NCBI RefSeq assembly: GCF_001424875.1
Contig: NZ_LMCT01000004.1
Location: 95,470 to 134,469, forward strand
DNA length: 39,000 bases
Source: Kitasatospora sp. Root107
GTDB lineage: Bacteria > Actinomycetota > Actinomycetes > Streptomycetales > Streptomycetaceae
Direction: 5' to 3'
Positions within the stretch are counted from its first letter, which is position 1, and each line of letters begins with the position of its first letter. Below, in pieces: positions 17,180 to 25,518 of this stretch. The position numbers were made by a program, and so were the translations under genes. The notes under the pieces are model-generated. The model did no database searches and was not told the origin of the DNA. It worked only from the letters and a program-made list of their open reading frames with translations.

Positions 17180-17220
17180 GGCGCGGCCGGACTGCTCCGT
17201 CTACTCCGTGCTGCGCCGTG

Positions 17221-20200
17221 CTACTCCGTCGCGGTCTCCACCTCCAGCGCCGCGTCCCGGACGTGGGACCGGGTGCCGGCGCAGGGCCCGCAGTACCGCC
17301 CGCCACTCGGCGGGCCAGCCGAGCTGCGGGCCGAGGCCGACCAGCAGGCCGACCGCCAGCAGGCCGGTCGCCGACTCTCCTTCACCGCAGAGCTGTTCCG
17401 CCGCCGAAAGGACCGGGTCGGTCGCCTCCGGCAGGCGGTCCCGGCCGAGCCGTGTGCTCAGTCGGCGGGCGGCGGAGGCGGCCAGCGCGGGGCGGTCGGC
17501 AGCGGCCTCGCCCAGCTCGCGCAGCTGGACCGTCAGCGTCCCGGCCGCCGGATCGACCAGCCCGAGCAGTAGGTCTACCCGGAGGGCGGGCTGCTCGGCC
17601 AGCAGCTCGGCCAGGCCGGTCAGGTTGGCCCGGATCCACGGCTGGTCGGGCCGTGGCAGCCCGCCGAGCAGGACGGTCAGCCGCTGCCGGGCGGGCAGGT
17701 CGCGGTCGGCCAACGCCTCGGACTCCCCGGCCCGGACGCTCGCCAGCAGCCCGGTGACCGTGCGGTGCAGCACGCTGCCCGGGGCGGTGCCGCCGAGCGG
17801 GTGCGGCAGATCCTGGCCGGCCAGTGTGGCCACGGCGTCGACGGCAGCCCGCCAGGTGTGGCGGTTCGTCAGATCGGTGACCAGCGTGGGTAGGACCTCG
17901 GCCGTCTCGGGTGCGAACCGTGCCCAGGTGGGCAGTTGGCCGAGTGCGGCCACGGCTGCTTCGGGATGGTCGGTGCGGCAGACCTGGCCGACCAGCCGGG
18001 CGAACCGGGCCTGGTGGGCCTCGGCCAGCTGCCACGGCCGGGTCCGCAGCAGCGCCGTACCGGTGTGCGGTGAATCGGTGGCGGCCGCGCCGAACAGGGC
18101 CCAGATCTCCTCGCGTTGGAGCAGTCCTGATCCGGCCGCGATCACGGCTGCTTGGACGTCCGGGTGCTGACCGGGTGCCAGATAGGCGGTCCGGAGCAGC
18201 TCGGCGGCCTGCTGCGGGGGCAGGTACCCGGCCGCCAGCCGGACCGCCTCCTTACGAGTGGTGATCTTGCCGCCGGTCAGCAACCCGTCGAGCTGCTCGG
18301 CGAGTTGACGAGGCGTCGCGAACCGGGCGGCTCGGGAGGCCGCGTACACCGCGACCCTGGCCCGGTCGCCGTCGGCGTGCGCGAGCAGCACCGTCAGCTC
18401 CCGGGCCGGGTCGTCGGCCCAGGCCAGTGCGGCGAGGGCGACCTCGGTCAGTACCACCTCGTCGGACTCCAGGTACTCCAGGGCGAGTTGGCGCCCGAAC
18501 AGCGGGATGCTGCGCGCGGCCCTGATCGCGGCGGCTCGGGAGTGGGTGGCCTGGGTGGTGTCGGCGGCCGCCCGCTCGGCCAGCCGGGCGGCTGCGGCCT
18601 GCTGCCGGGGCTGCCAGCGGTGTGCGTACGTGAGATCCGGCAGCCGTGGCCGGGTGCCGGGCTTGAGGAAGCGTCCGTACGGTGGCGTGTCGGCCAGCAG
18701 CGGGTCGAGCAGGTCGGTCCTGCGGGTGGTCAACACGGCCTGCACGGTATGGAGTACGACCGCTGAGGGCTCGAGCGCGATGATCTGCTCGACCCGCTCC
18801 TCCCTGGTCCGGGGGGCCGCCAGCCAGAGTCCGGCGGCGGTGCCGAACGCGGCGTCCTTGCTGTGGTGCAGGGCGCGGGCCAGCAGGTCCTGGAGTTCGG
18901 GCATGCCGTGCGCCCGGTCGCCGAGCGAGTGGGTGAGGGCGAACAACAGCCGGTGGTCGGCGACTGCCGCGGCCTTCTCCAGCCACGGGCGCAGCGCGGC
19001 AAGTACCTGGTGCTCCTGGCCCCGGCGCAGGGTGTGCTGAAGGGCGCCCAGGCTGATGCTGCCGCGCTGGCCGGTGATCCGTTCCAGCGCCGCCAACGCC
19101 CAGGCCAGCAAAGGGGATTCCGGCACGGTGGCGTGCTCCCGGAGGATGCCCACGGCCAGCTTGGTGACCGCCTGCCTGGTCCGGTACGAGCCGTCCCTGG
19201 CCTCCAGTGCGTCGGTGACCACCCGGTCGAGTGCACCGACGTCCGCCGGGCCGAACAGCCCGGGGTGCAGCTCGGCCAGCGCGGCGAGCGCGGGTGCCCG
19301 GACCGGGTCCTGCTCGTTGCGCAACCGCTCGCACAGGGCGAGCAGTCGGCCGATCTCGGCCGGGTCGCCGGACCGGCCCGCGTTGGTGATCAGCAGCGGC
19401 CAGGCGAGCGCCCGGTCGGCCGCCTCGGGACGCCGGGTGGCGGCCAGCAGCTCGGCTCCCGCCTCGGCCACCGGCAGCTGGGCCAGCACCGGCAGTACGG
19501 TGTGCCAGTCCCGCCCGGGCCGCCGACAGCCGCTCGAGCTGGGCCCTGGCCCGCGCCCAGCGGTGCTCGCGCGGCAGCAGCTCAGGCGCGGCGAAGCTCT
19601 CGGTGTCCAGCCCCTCGGTCGCGGCGTCGAAGAACGCCGCTCGGCGGCTCGGCGGCAGCTCCTTGAGCAACTGCCGGAACTCTCGGGGCTGTTGCTCGAA
19701 CCAGCGGCGGCCCAGTGCGGTCAGCGAGGCGGACCCGGCCTGCGCGAGGCGACGCAGTACGGAGCGGGCGCAGGCGCCGGCGAGCGGCTGGACGGCGCGT
19801 TCGGGGGCAAGCAGCCAGCGGATCACCCGCTCGGGATCCAGTGCGACCAGCGGGCCCAACTGATGCTGCAGATGGAAGGGGAGCCGGGCCGGGCCGTACT
19901 GCTCCAGCAGCTCGAGCACCCGCTCGGGGTGGCGCTCCACGGTGACGGCCAGTGCGTCGGCGTGCTGATCCCACCATTGCGAGCGCAACTCCGCTGTACG
20001 GTACTGGAGTTGGTGCGCGGCGTAGTCCAGCAGCACGGTCGGGTGGCGGCGGGCGAGCGCCGGCAGGTTGCTCGCGGCATGGGCCAGTTCCGGCAGCAGC
20101 CGGGTGGCGAACTCCGCCGAGCAGGCCGGCAGCAATCGGGCCGCCTCTGACTCGCCCCAGCCGGACCGGAGTTCGACCACCAGCCGCTCGGCCAGCGCGG

Positions 20201-20561
20201 TCCGGCGCCCGGCCAGCACCGCCTTGGCGAGCTGCTGCCGCACCACGGCGGAGGCGCCGCCGTATGCGGCTTCGATGGCCTGGTCCGGCACCGGCAGTAC
20301 CTGGACGGCCCGCAGGGCGTACCCCCGGACCACCTGGTCCGGGTCGGTCAGCCTGTTGGCCAGCCACTCGGTGCGCCGTCCGGCCAGCGCGGCGAGCCCG
20401 GCCAACCGACGCTCGTACGGGCCGCGCCGGTCCAGGTCGGCCAGCAGGTCGTCCAGTTGGCGCTCGGTCAGGGAGCGGGCGAGCAGGGCGACGGTCGGGG
20501 CCACCTGCGGAAAGGGGAGCCGGTCGAGGGAGCGGAGCAGCTGCTCAGAGGGGTGGGACAT
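17221..20561 (-). pseudogene. Giant helical-repeat (HEAT-like) protein gene with two apparent frameshifts
   Basis: The frame opens at the ATG at 20561 (MSHPSEQLLRSLDRLPFPQV) and reads good Leu/Ala/Arg-rich helical repeats to about 19520. It then degenerates. Sense resumes in the +1 frame with RDWHTVLPVLAQLPVAEAG and runs to about 17272. There a second shift is needed: the current frame ends at 17201 in low-quality sequence, while the next frame gives HVRDAALEVETATE and a TAG at 17221-17223. Removing one base in the GGGCCC run near 19514-19519 and one at 17266-17272 yields a continuous protein of about 1,112 residues. Repeated helix pairs resemble HEAT/ARM solenoids. I do not recognise a named family. 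It may be a decaying gene or carry sequence errors. A CAGAAT -10 box at 20574-20569 suggests leaderless transcription. Confidence 0.6.
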
Positions 20562-20687
20562 GAGCCGGATTCTGCCCCAGGGCGGTGGGGGCGGGCCAAC
20601 CAAAAAATTGGGGCGAGCCGGAGCGGGCCCGGCTGCCATCATGACCGCTTCGGCAGCGGACCGATGCGGCAGACGGAGGAGACGGGC

Positions 20688-21338
20688 ATGATCAACGTTG
20701 GAGCGGTGGCGGGGATCGCCTTGGTGTCGTTCGGGATGGCCCTCACCCCGGGACCGAACCTGATCTACCTGGTCTCCCGGACGGTGCTCCAGGGCCGCCG
20801 GGCCGGGCTGGTCTCGCTGGCCGGGGTCGGGGTGGGCTTCGCGGTCTACCTGGTCGCCGCGACGGCCGGGATCGCCACCGTCTTCGCGTTGGTGCCCGAG
20901 GTCTATCTGACCCTCAAGCTGGCTGGGGCCGGCTACCTGCTCTGGCTGGGCTGGCAGATGGTCCGGCCGGGTGGCGAATCGGTGTTCGCCCCCAAGGAGT
21001 TGGCGCCCGACCGGCCGCGCAAGCTGTTCCTGATGGGCCTGGTGACCTGCCTGCTCAACCCCAAGATCGCCATCCTGTACATCTCGCTGCTGCCGCAGTT
21101 CGTCTCGCCCGAGCAGGGTCAGGTCGCTCTGCAGAGCCTGCTGCTCGGTCTCACCCAGATCACCGTCTGCCTGCTCAGCGACGGCGCCTTCGTCCTGATG
21201 GCCGGTTCGGTCGCGGCCTTCCTGGCCCGCCGCCCGACCTGGCAGCGCCTGCACCGGTACGCGATGGGCACGTTGCTGGCCGGCTTCGCCCTGCGGCTCG
21301 CCGCGGACCGTTCGAAGGCGGTGCTGGCCGCGCCGTGA
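20688..21338 (+). CDS. LysE/RhtB family amino-acid exporter
   Basis: The 216-residue protein has the LysE layout: a first helix ending in the signature MALTPGPNLIYLVSRT, five or six membrane helices in all, and a cytoplasmic loop before NPKIAILYISLLPQFV, another conserved family stretch. Family members export lysine, threonine, homoserine or other small amines; the substrate here is unknown. The ATG follows GGAGGA by 7 nt. It is divergent from the long repeat protein gene across 126 bp that contain an unusual A6/TTGG tract near 20600 but no gene. Confidence 0.92.
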   Translation: MINVGAVAGIALVSFGMALTPGPNLIYLVSRTVLQGRRAGLVSLAGVGVGFAVYLVAATAGIATVFALVPEVYLTLKLAGAGYLLWLGWQMVRPGGESVFAPKELAPDRPRKLFLMGLVTCLLNPKIAILYISLLPQFVSPEQGQVALQSLLLGLTQITVCLLSDGAFVLMAGSVAAFLARRPTWQRLHRYAMGTLLAGFALRLAADRSKAVLAAP

Positions 21339-21377
21339 ACGGCTGACATGATGGCGGGCCGAAGCTGGAGGGGGATC

Positions 21378-22709
21378 ATGGACGAGTCGACCGCCCGGGG
21401 CATGCGATACCTGCTGGGGCTGGCCGGGGCGAGCGGCGGCCCGTGGATCTGCACGCGGCTGGGAATCGCTCCGGAGGGGCCGGTGGGGCCGGAGGTGAAG
21501 GATGGGAACTCGGTCGCCTGGGCCGTCCGAACGGTGCCGCAGGTCCGGGTCTGGATGCTGCAACAGGACGATTCCGAAGCGAACCGGATGCTCTGCCGGA
21601 TGGGTCTGCTGTCCGCAGGGGTGACCGAGGACGTCCGCAGCGGGCTGCTGTTCGGCCCAGGGCGACAGGAAGCGGTCCCGGCCGGCCCGACGCAGCGGTC
21701 GGAGCTTCCGGTGACGTCAGGACTGATCCGACGGCTCCGGAAGGCCGAAGGCCGGGGTGCACTCGCGGACGCCCGGGCAGCCGCAGAGGAACTGCGGCGC
21801 GCCGACTGGCCGCTGGTGGCGGCCGCTCACCGGGAACACCCCTACCCCGGCTACGCACGCTGGGCACTGGCCGAACAGGTGGACTGCCCGGCGGAGTTGC
21901 GGGCCGAGTTCGGTACGCACCCCAAGTTCGAGCACCGGCTGCGGCAGGCCGGACTGACCGGCGCTCTGGTCGACTGCCTGACGACCAGTACCGCGCGGGA
22001 CGCCCTCCGGGTGCTCGGCCTCGGGCGGGTGGCCTTCCGGGCTCGGCTGGCCGAATCGGAGGACATCCTCCGGCCTTTGGTGGAACGTGAGTTGGGTGGG
22101 AACGAGGCAGCCTGGGCCGTATTGGCCGAACTGCTCCCCAGCTTCGCCGGGACTCTCTCGGAGCTGATCACCACTGCCGCAGCGATCGCGAGCCCGGGAC
22201 CCGAACCCGCGCCGGAGCGCCGGCCGGTGGCCGAGCCGATGGAGGTACCCCTGCCGGTGTCCCCGGCTCCGGTCGAGCACACCGTGCGACGTCGCCCGGT
22301 GCCGCCCGCTCCGGTCGAGCCGAGCTTCTGGAAGGTGCTGACCAGCTTCCTCCGGCGGATCACCGGGAGTCCGACGGCCGCCGCCCCGGCGCCCGAGCGC
22401 CGACAGGCCGTCAGGACACCCGTGGTCCGCCGTCCGGTGATCGAGCTCGGGGAGATCGCTGCCGATCCGGAGGGGTGGGAGGACCGGCTGCGCCGTGCGG
22501 CCGCGCACCCTGGCGAGGGCGGCGACGACATCCGAGCGGTTCACCAGGCTCTCACCGTCGCCCGGTTGGATCAGCTGCGGCGGTGCAGACGGGTGGCACT
22601 GCGGTTGGTGGTGTGGTTGCCGCCGAAGCAGCGCGCGAGCTTCCTGGTCCGGGTCTCCGTCGAGCGGCAGCGGTTCTGGATCGCGCTGTTCGCCAAGCTG
22701 CCGCGCTGA
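21378..22709 (+). CDS. Unknown protein with proline-rich linker
   Basis: The 443-residue product starts at an ATG preceded by GGAGGGGG. I do not recognise it. The first 80 residues (RYLLGLAGASGGPW to RMLCRMGLLSAGVTEDVRSGLLFGPG) look like a folded helical unit. A helical middle follows with a segment (HREHPYPGYARWALAEQ, CPAELRAEFGTHPKF) resembling short repeats of small solenoid proteins. A Pro/Ala/Arg linker occupies about 270-375, and a basic helical domain of about 70 residues ends the protein. No signal peptide or membrane helix is seen. It starts 39 nt after the LysE gene and may share its transcript. Confidence 0.7.
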   Translation: MDESTARGMRYLLGLAGASGGPWICTRLGIAPEGPVGPEVKDGNSVAWAVRTVPQVRVWMLQQDDSEANRMLCRMGLLSAGVTEDVRSGLLFGPGRQEAVPAGPTQRSELPVTSGLIRRLRKAEGRGALADARAAAEELRRADWPLVAAAHREHPYPGYARWALAEQVDCPAELRAEFGTHPKFEHRLRQAGLTGALVDCLTTSTARDALRVLGLGRVAFRARLAESEDILRPLVERELGGNEAAWAVLAELLPSFAGTLSELITTAAAIASPGPEPAPERRPVAEPMEVPLPVSPAPVEHTVRRRPVPPAPVEPSFWKVLTSFLRRITGSPTAAAPAPERRQAVRTPVVRRPVIELGEIAADPEGWEDRLRRAAAHPGEGGDDIRAVHQALTVARLDQLRRCRRVALRLVVWLPPKQRASFLVRVSVERQRFWIALFAKLPR

Positions 22710-22730
22710 CGGCTGGTCATCCGATCGGTG

Positions 22731-23843
22731 TCAGGACGGACCTGCGGTGCGGTGCACGCTGAGCACCGCCGCCACATCGGCCGGCACGGCGGGCGGCGGT
22801 ACGGTGGCGGCGAGTTCGTCCAGGCGGCGTCGCACCGTGGTGGCCACGCCCTTGCCGATCACGTAGCGGGTCGGGGTGGCGGCGTGCCGGGCGGCGTCCA
22901 GCAGGAGATGGGCCTCGCGGCTGCGCAGGCCGGTGTTGGCCAGCACCAGGTGCCGGAGGCGGTGTTGGGTGCCCGAGAGCGCCGCGCCGATCGTCCGGGC
23001 GCTCTCGGCGTCGAGCCGGTTGTCGGGCGCCCCGAGGATGCCGGCGGCCTTCACCCGGCCCAGGTCCAGCAGCTCGACGCCCGCCGCTGCGGCGGCCACG
23101 ACCAGCTCGGCCGAGCCGGAGGGGCCGAGCCCCGAGCTGGCCAGCGAGAGCCGGCGCAGTCGGCCGTACGGCGCCGCGCCCAGCGCCCGGGCCAGCACAG
23201 CGGCACCCGAGTCGCCCAGACCGGCGGCGGAGATGTACAGCTCGGCCGTCGCGCCCGCCTCGACCAGCCGGGCCAACTGCCGCGCTCCGTCCGGGCCGAG
23301 AGGGTTGCCGCCGAGGTAGAGCCGCTGGAACGGCGGGCGGCCCGAGGTGACCACGGCGTCGACCAGTGCGGTCAGGGCAGCAGGGGTGAGGCCGGTCTGC
23401 ACCAGGTCGAGGGTGCGCAGTTGCTCGGCGGAGCGGACCAGGTCGGCGGCCGCGCCGCCCAGCGGGTTGCGCTTGAGCCAGAGTGCCTGGACGGTCTGCG
23501 GGGAGGCCCGCAGGTGGTCGGCGATCCGGCAGGCGCCGGTGGTGGTGATGTTGTTGCAGCCGAGGTAGAGCGTCTTGACCTCGGTGGCCAGCGCCCGGGC
23601 GGTGACGGCGGCCGCACCCTGGTCGCCCAACCGGTCGGTGCCGAGCAGCAGATGGTGCACCGGCCCGCGCGGCGGGAGGGACTCCGCGACCAGGGCTGCA
23701 CCGTCCGGGCCGAGGTCCTGCTTGCAGAGGTCGAGCCGCCCGTCGGGCAGTGCGGTGCCGGTGGGGAAGTCGATCCGTTCGGTGGCGGGGTCGCCTGCAC
23801 GCAGCCAGGCGAGCAGCGGGGCCAGATCCGGACGGGTGCTCAC
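22731..23843 (-). CDS. Leucine-rich-repeat protein, ribonuclease-inhibitor type
   Basis: The 370-residue protein consists of about ten repeats of roughly 28 residues with the pattern LxxLxLxxNxLGxxGAxxLA, clearest in VKTLYLGCNNITTTGACRIA and FQRLYLGGNPLGPDGARQLA. This is the RI-like class that forms a protein-binding horseshoe. No enzyme domain, signal peptide or membrane helix is present, so it is probably a cytoplasmic binding or scaffolding protein. Its GTG start overlaps the stop of the upstream zinc-ribbon/SDR gene by 4 nt (GTGA), and GAGG lies just before, so the two proteins are made together in similar amounts and may interact. Confidence 0.85.
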   Translation of the reverse strand: MSTRPDLAPLLAWLRAGDPATERIDFPTGTALPDGRLDLCKQDLGPDGAALVAESLPPRGPVHHLLLGTDRLGDQGAAAVTARALATEVKTLYLGCNNITTTGACRIADHLRASPQTVQALWLKRNPLGGAAADLVRSAEQLRTLDLVQTGLTPAALTALVDAVVTSGRPPFQRLYLGGNPLGPDGARQLARLVEAGATAELYISAAGLGDSGAAVLARALGAAPYGRLRRLSLASSGLGPSGSAELVVAAAAAGVELLDLGRVKAAGILGAPDNRLDAESARTIGAALSGTQHRLRHLVLANTGLRSREAHLLLDAARHAATPTRYVIGKGVATTVRRRLDELAATVPPPAVPADVAAVLSVHRTAGPS

Positions 23844-25198
23844 CAGGCCGCCTCGCGGTAGTCCTTCAGGAAGACGCCGGAGACCGGTGAACCGGCCTCG
23901 CCCCGGACGATCGGGTCGTAGACCCGGGCCGCGCCGTCCACGATGTCGAGCGGGGTGCGGAAGCCGTGGTCGGCCAGCCGGGACTTCTTCGGGGCCGGGT
24001 TCTCGTCGGTGATCCAGCCGGTGTCCACCGCGCACATGTGCACGCCCTGGTCGGCGAGTTCGGCCGCGCTGGTGCGGGTGAGCATGTTGAGGGCGGCCTT
24101 GGCCATGTTGGTGTGCGGGTGGCCGCCGGTCTTGTTGCGGACCTCGAACCTGCCCTCGACGGCGGTGACGTTGACGACGTAGCGGTTCGGGTGCGGGGAG
24201 GCGAGCAGCAGCGGCAGCAGGCGGTCGCAGAGCAGCGCCGGGGCCAGCGAGTTGACCAGCTGGGTCTCCAGCACCTCGGCCGGGTCCAGCTCGCCCAGCC
24301 GGGCCGACCAGGAATTGGCGGGGGCGGTGTCCGGCAGCAGTCCGGCCTCGTCGGCCAACGGGGCGACCTGGCCCGGTATTTCGGGCCCCGTCAGCTCGGT
24401 GGCGGGCCAGGCGGCGGTGAGCGCGGGCATCGGACGGAAACCGGGCGCGAGGGTGACCCGGCTGCCCGGCGGCAGGGTCTCGTGCTCCCCGGCGGCCAGC
24501 AGCGCGTAGGCTTCCGGCGGGCGGCGCAGGGTCTGGGCGGCGTTGTTCACCAGGATGTCGAGCGGGCGGCCGTCGGTGCGCAACTGCTCGCAGAGGCCCA
24601 GCACTTGGCGCGGGTCACGCAGGTCGATGCCGACCACGTCGAGCCGGTCCAGCCACTGTGCGCTGCCCGGGGCGGCCTGGAAGCGGCGCAGGGTGTCGTG
24701 CGGGAAGCGGCTGGTGACGGTCAGTTCGACGCCGTCCCTGAGCATCATCAGGGCGAGCTGGAAGCCGATCTTCACCCGGCCGCCGGTGAGCAGGGCGCGG
24801 CGGCCGCGCAGGTCCGTGGTGAGGGCACGGCGGGTGGTGTTGTCGGCGGCGCAGTCCGGGCAGAGCCGGTGGTAGAAGCTGTCCACCTGCCAGTAGGCCG
24901 CCTTGCAGACGTAGCAGTGCTGGGCACGCCGGAGTTCGCCGAGCGGGGTGGTCGCCGCAGGGGTCGGCAGCGGGGCGTCCTCACGGCGGGTCAGACCGCC
25001 GGTGGCGGTGCTGCCGATCAGCGCGGCGTCCCTGGTGGCGCTTGCCTGACGGCGGCGCTTGCGGCCGTCCCGGACGAACGAGTCGGTACTCCGCTCGACC
25101 CGCAACCGCACCGGATCGTCGAAGGGCAGCTCGCGCAGCCGGCCGAGCGTCAGCTCGAACGCGGCCAGCTCCTGCTGCGTCAACTCGCCCTGTGGCAC
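23840..25198 (-). CDS. Zinc-ribbon/SDR fusion protein lacking classical catalytic residues
   Basis: The 452-residue protein has a charged N-terminal helical region (1-90), a zinc ribbon with Cys95, Cys98, Cys113 and Cys116 (HCYVCKA, then RLCPDCAADN), and a Rossmann SDR domain. The cofactor motif is TGGRVKIG (138-145) and NNAA is at 218-221. Where SDRs have Ser and Tyr-x3-Lys, this protein has Thr345 (NVTAVEG) and Thr363-x3-Lys367 (HTNMAK), so the standard proton-relay Tyr is missing. An insertion of about 80 residues lies between these regions. Related ribbon-plus-SDR proteins exist, and I recall a similar HTNMAK motif in them, so this may be a family trait. The GTG at 25198 follows GGAG by 5 nt and lies only 18 nt from a tRNA-like unit on the same strand. 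Confidence 0.88.
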   Translation of the reverse strand: MPQGELTQQELAAFELTLGRLRELPFDDPVRLRVERSTDSFVRDGRKRRRQASATRDAALIGSTATGGLTRREDAPLPTPAATTPLGELRRAQHCYVCKAAYWQVDSFYHRLCPDCAADNTTRRALTTDLRGRRALLTGGRVKIGFQLALMMLRDGVELTVTSRFPHDTLRRFQAAPGSAQWLDRLDVVGIDLRDPRQVLGLCEQLRTDGRPLDILVNNAAQTLRRPPEAYALLAAGEHETLPPGSRVTLAPGFRPMPALTAAWPATELTGPEIPGQVAPLADEAGLLPDTAPANSWSARLGELDPAEVLETQLVNSLAPALLCDRLLPLLLASPHPNRYVVNVTAVEGRFEVRNKTGGHPHTNMAKAALNMLTRTSAAELADQGVHMCAVDTGWITDENPAPKKSRLADHGFRTPLDIVDGAARVYDPIVRGEAGSPVSGVFLKDYREAAW

Positions 25199-25216
25199 TA
25201 CCTCTCCCACCTCTCG

Positions 25217-25288
25217 GGGTCCCGGCCGGATTCGAACCGGCGTACCCGCCTTGGCAAGGCGGCGCGCCTGCCTCTGCGCTACGGGACC
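25217..25288 (-). tRNA. tRNA-Gly-like gene, anticodon GCC (unit 1)
   Basis: The 72-nt unit folds as a canonical cloverleaf: acceptor GGTCCCG/CGGGACC with seven perfect pairs, U8-A9, D stem GCGC/GCGC, anticodon stem CCGCC/GGCGG with loop TTGCCAA (U33, anticodon GCC, A37), a 4-nt variable region, and T arm GCCGG-TTCGAAT-CCGGC. The discriminator is C, whereas ordinary bacterial glycine tRNAs have U73, and the D loop AGAGGCAG ends in G rather than A21. No CCA is encoded. It starts 4 nt after unit 2 and ends 18 nt before the start codon of the zinc-ribbon/SDR gene, so it probably shares a transcript with both. It may be an orphan or non-ribosomal tRNA. Confidence 0.75.
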
Positions 25289-25292
25289 TGTT

Positions 25293-25365
25293 GCCAAGGG
25301 GCCGGATTCGAACCGGCGTGGACCACCATGCGGTAGTGGCGCGCCTGCCTCTGCGCTACGCCCGG
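25293..25365 (-). tRNA. Degenerate tRNA-like unit 2, anticodon unclear
   Basis: It has the same D-arm string (TAGCGCAGAGGCAGGCGCG) and T arm as unit 1. The anticodon arm CCACT-ACCGCAT-GGTGG would give anticodon CGC but lacks U33; a shorter stem would give ACC instead. In the normal register the acceptor has one C-C mismatch and two G-U pairs. A better pairing is longer: GTTGCC (25370-25365) with GGCAAC (25295-25290). TAAGAT at 25384-25379 could be a -10 box placing the transcript start at that extended stem. It may be a tRNA relic or a tRNA mimic rather than a translating tRNA. Confidence 0.55.
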
Positions 25366-25408
25366 GCAACTGGCGTGGATCTTACCCGGGGCACGGATGA
25401 GGAGGGCT

Positions 25409-25480
25409 GCCCGGGGGCCGGATTCGAACCGGCGTGAGTTGGTTTTGGAGACCACGCGCCTGCCTCTGCGCTACGCCCGG
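25409..25480 (-). tRNA. Degenerate tRNA-like unit 3, Trp-type anticodon loop CCA
   Basis: It shares the D-arm string and T arm with units 1 and 2. Its anticodon loop is CTCCAAA (anticodon CCA, as in tRNA-Trp) on a weak stem TGGT/ACCA with no good fifth pair. The seven-base acceptor has G-G and C-C mismatches, but a shifted, longer stem pairs perfectly over 10 bp (25476-25485 with 25406-25415). TACGAT at 25498-25493 is a possible -10 box that would start transcription at about 25486, at the edge of that stem. A 43-nt spacer separates it from unit 2. Function as a translating tRNA is doubtful. Confidence 0.55.
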
Positions 25481-25518
25481 GCAGCTGCGCCGATCGTAGC
25501 CGGTTCTATGCTGCGGGG

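Noticed and set aside
20565..21563. Upstream extension of the repeat-protein frame to 21563 on the minus strand
   Set aside because: It is antisense to the LysE gene and has no domain; the real start is the ATG at 20561 with a nearby -10 box.
25293..25365. Unit 2 as an amber-suppressor tRNA that could read the TAG in the YdeI-like gene
   Set aside because: The loop contains CTA only in a register with no proper stem; no sensible fold presents CUA as anticodon.
25217..25480. Short proteins containing FEPA or DSNRR motifs over the tRNA-like array
   Set aside because: These are translations of T arms (GGTTCGAATCC) and are a well-known misannotation artefact.
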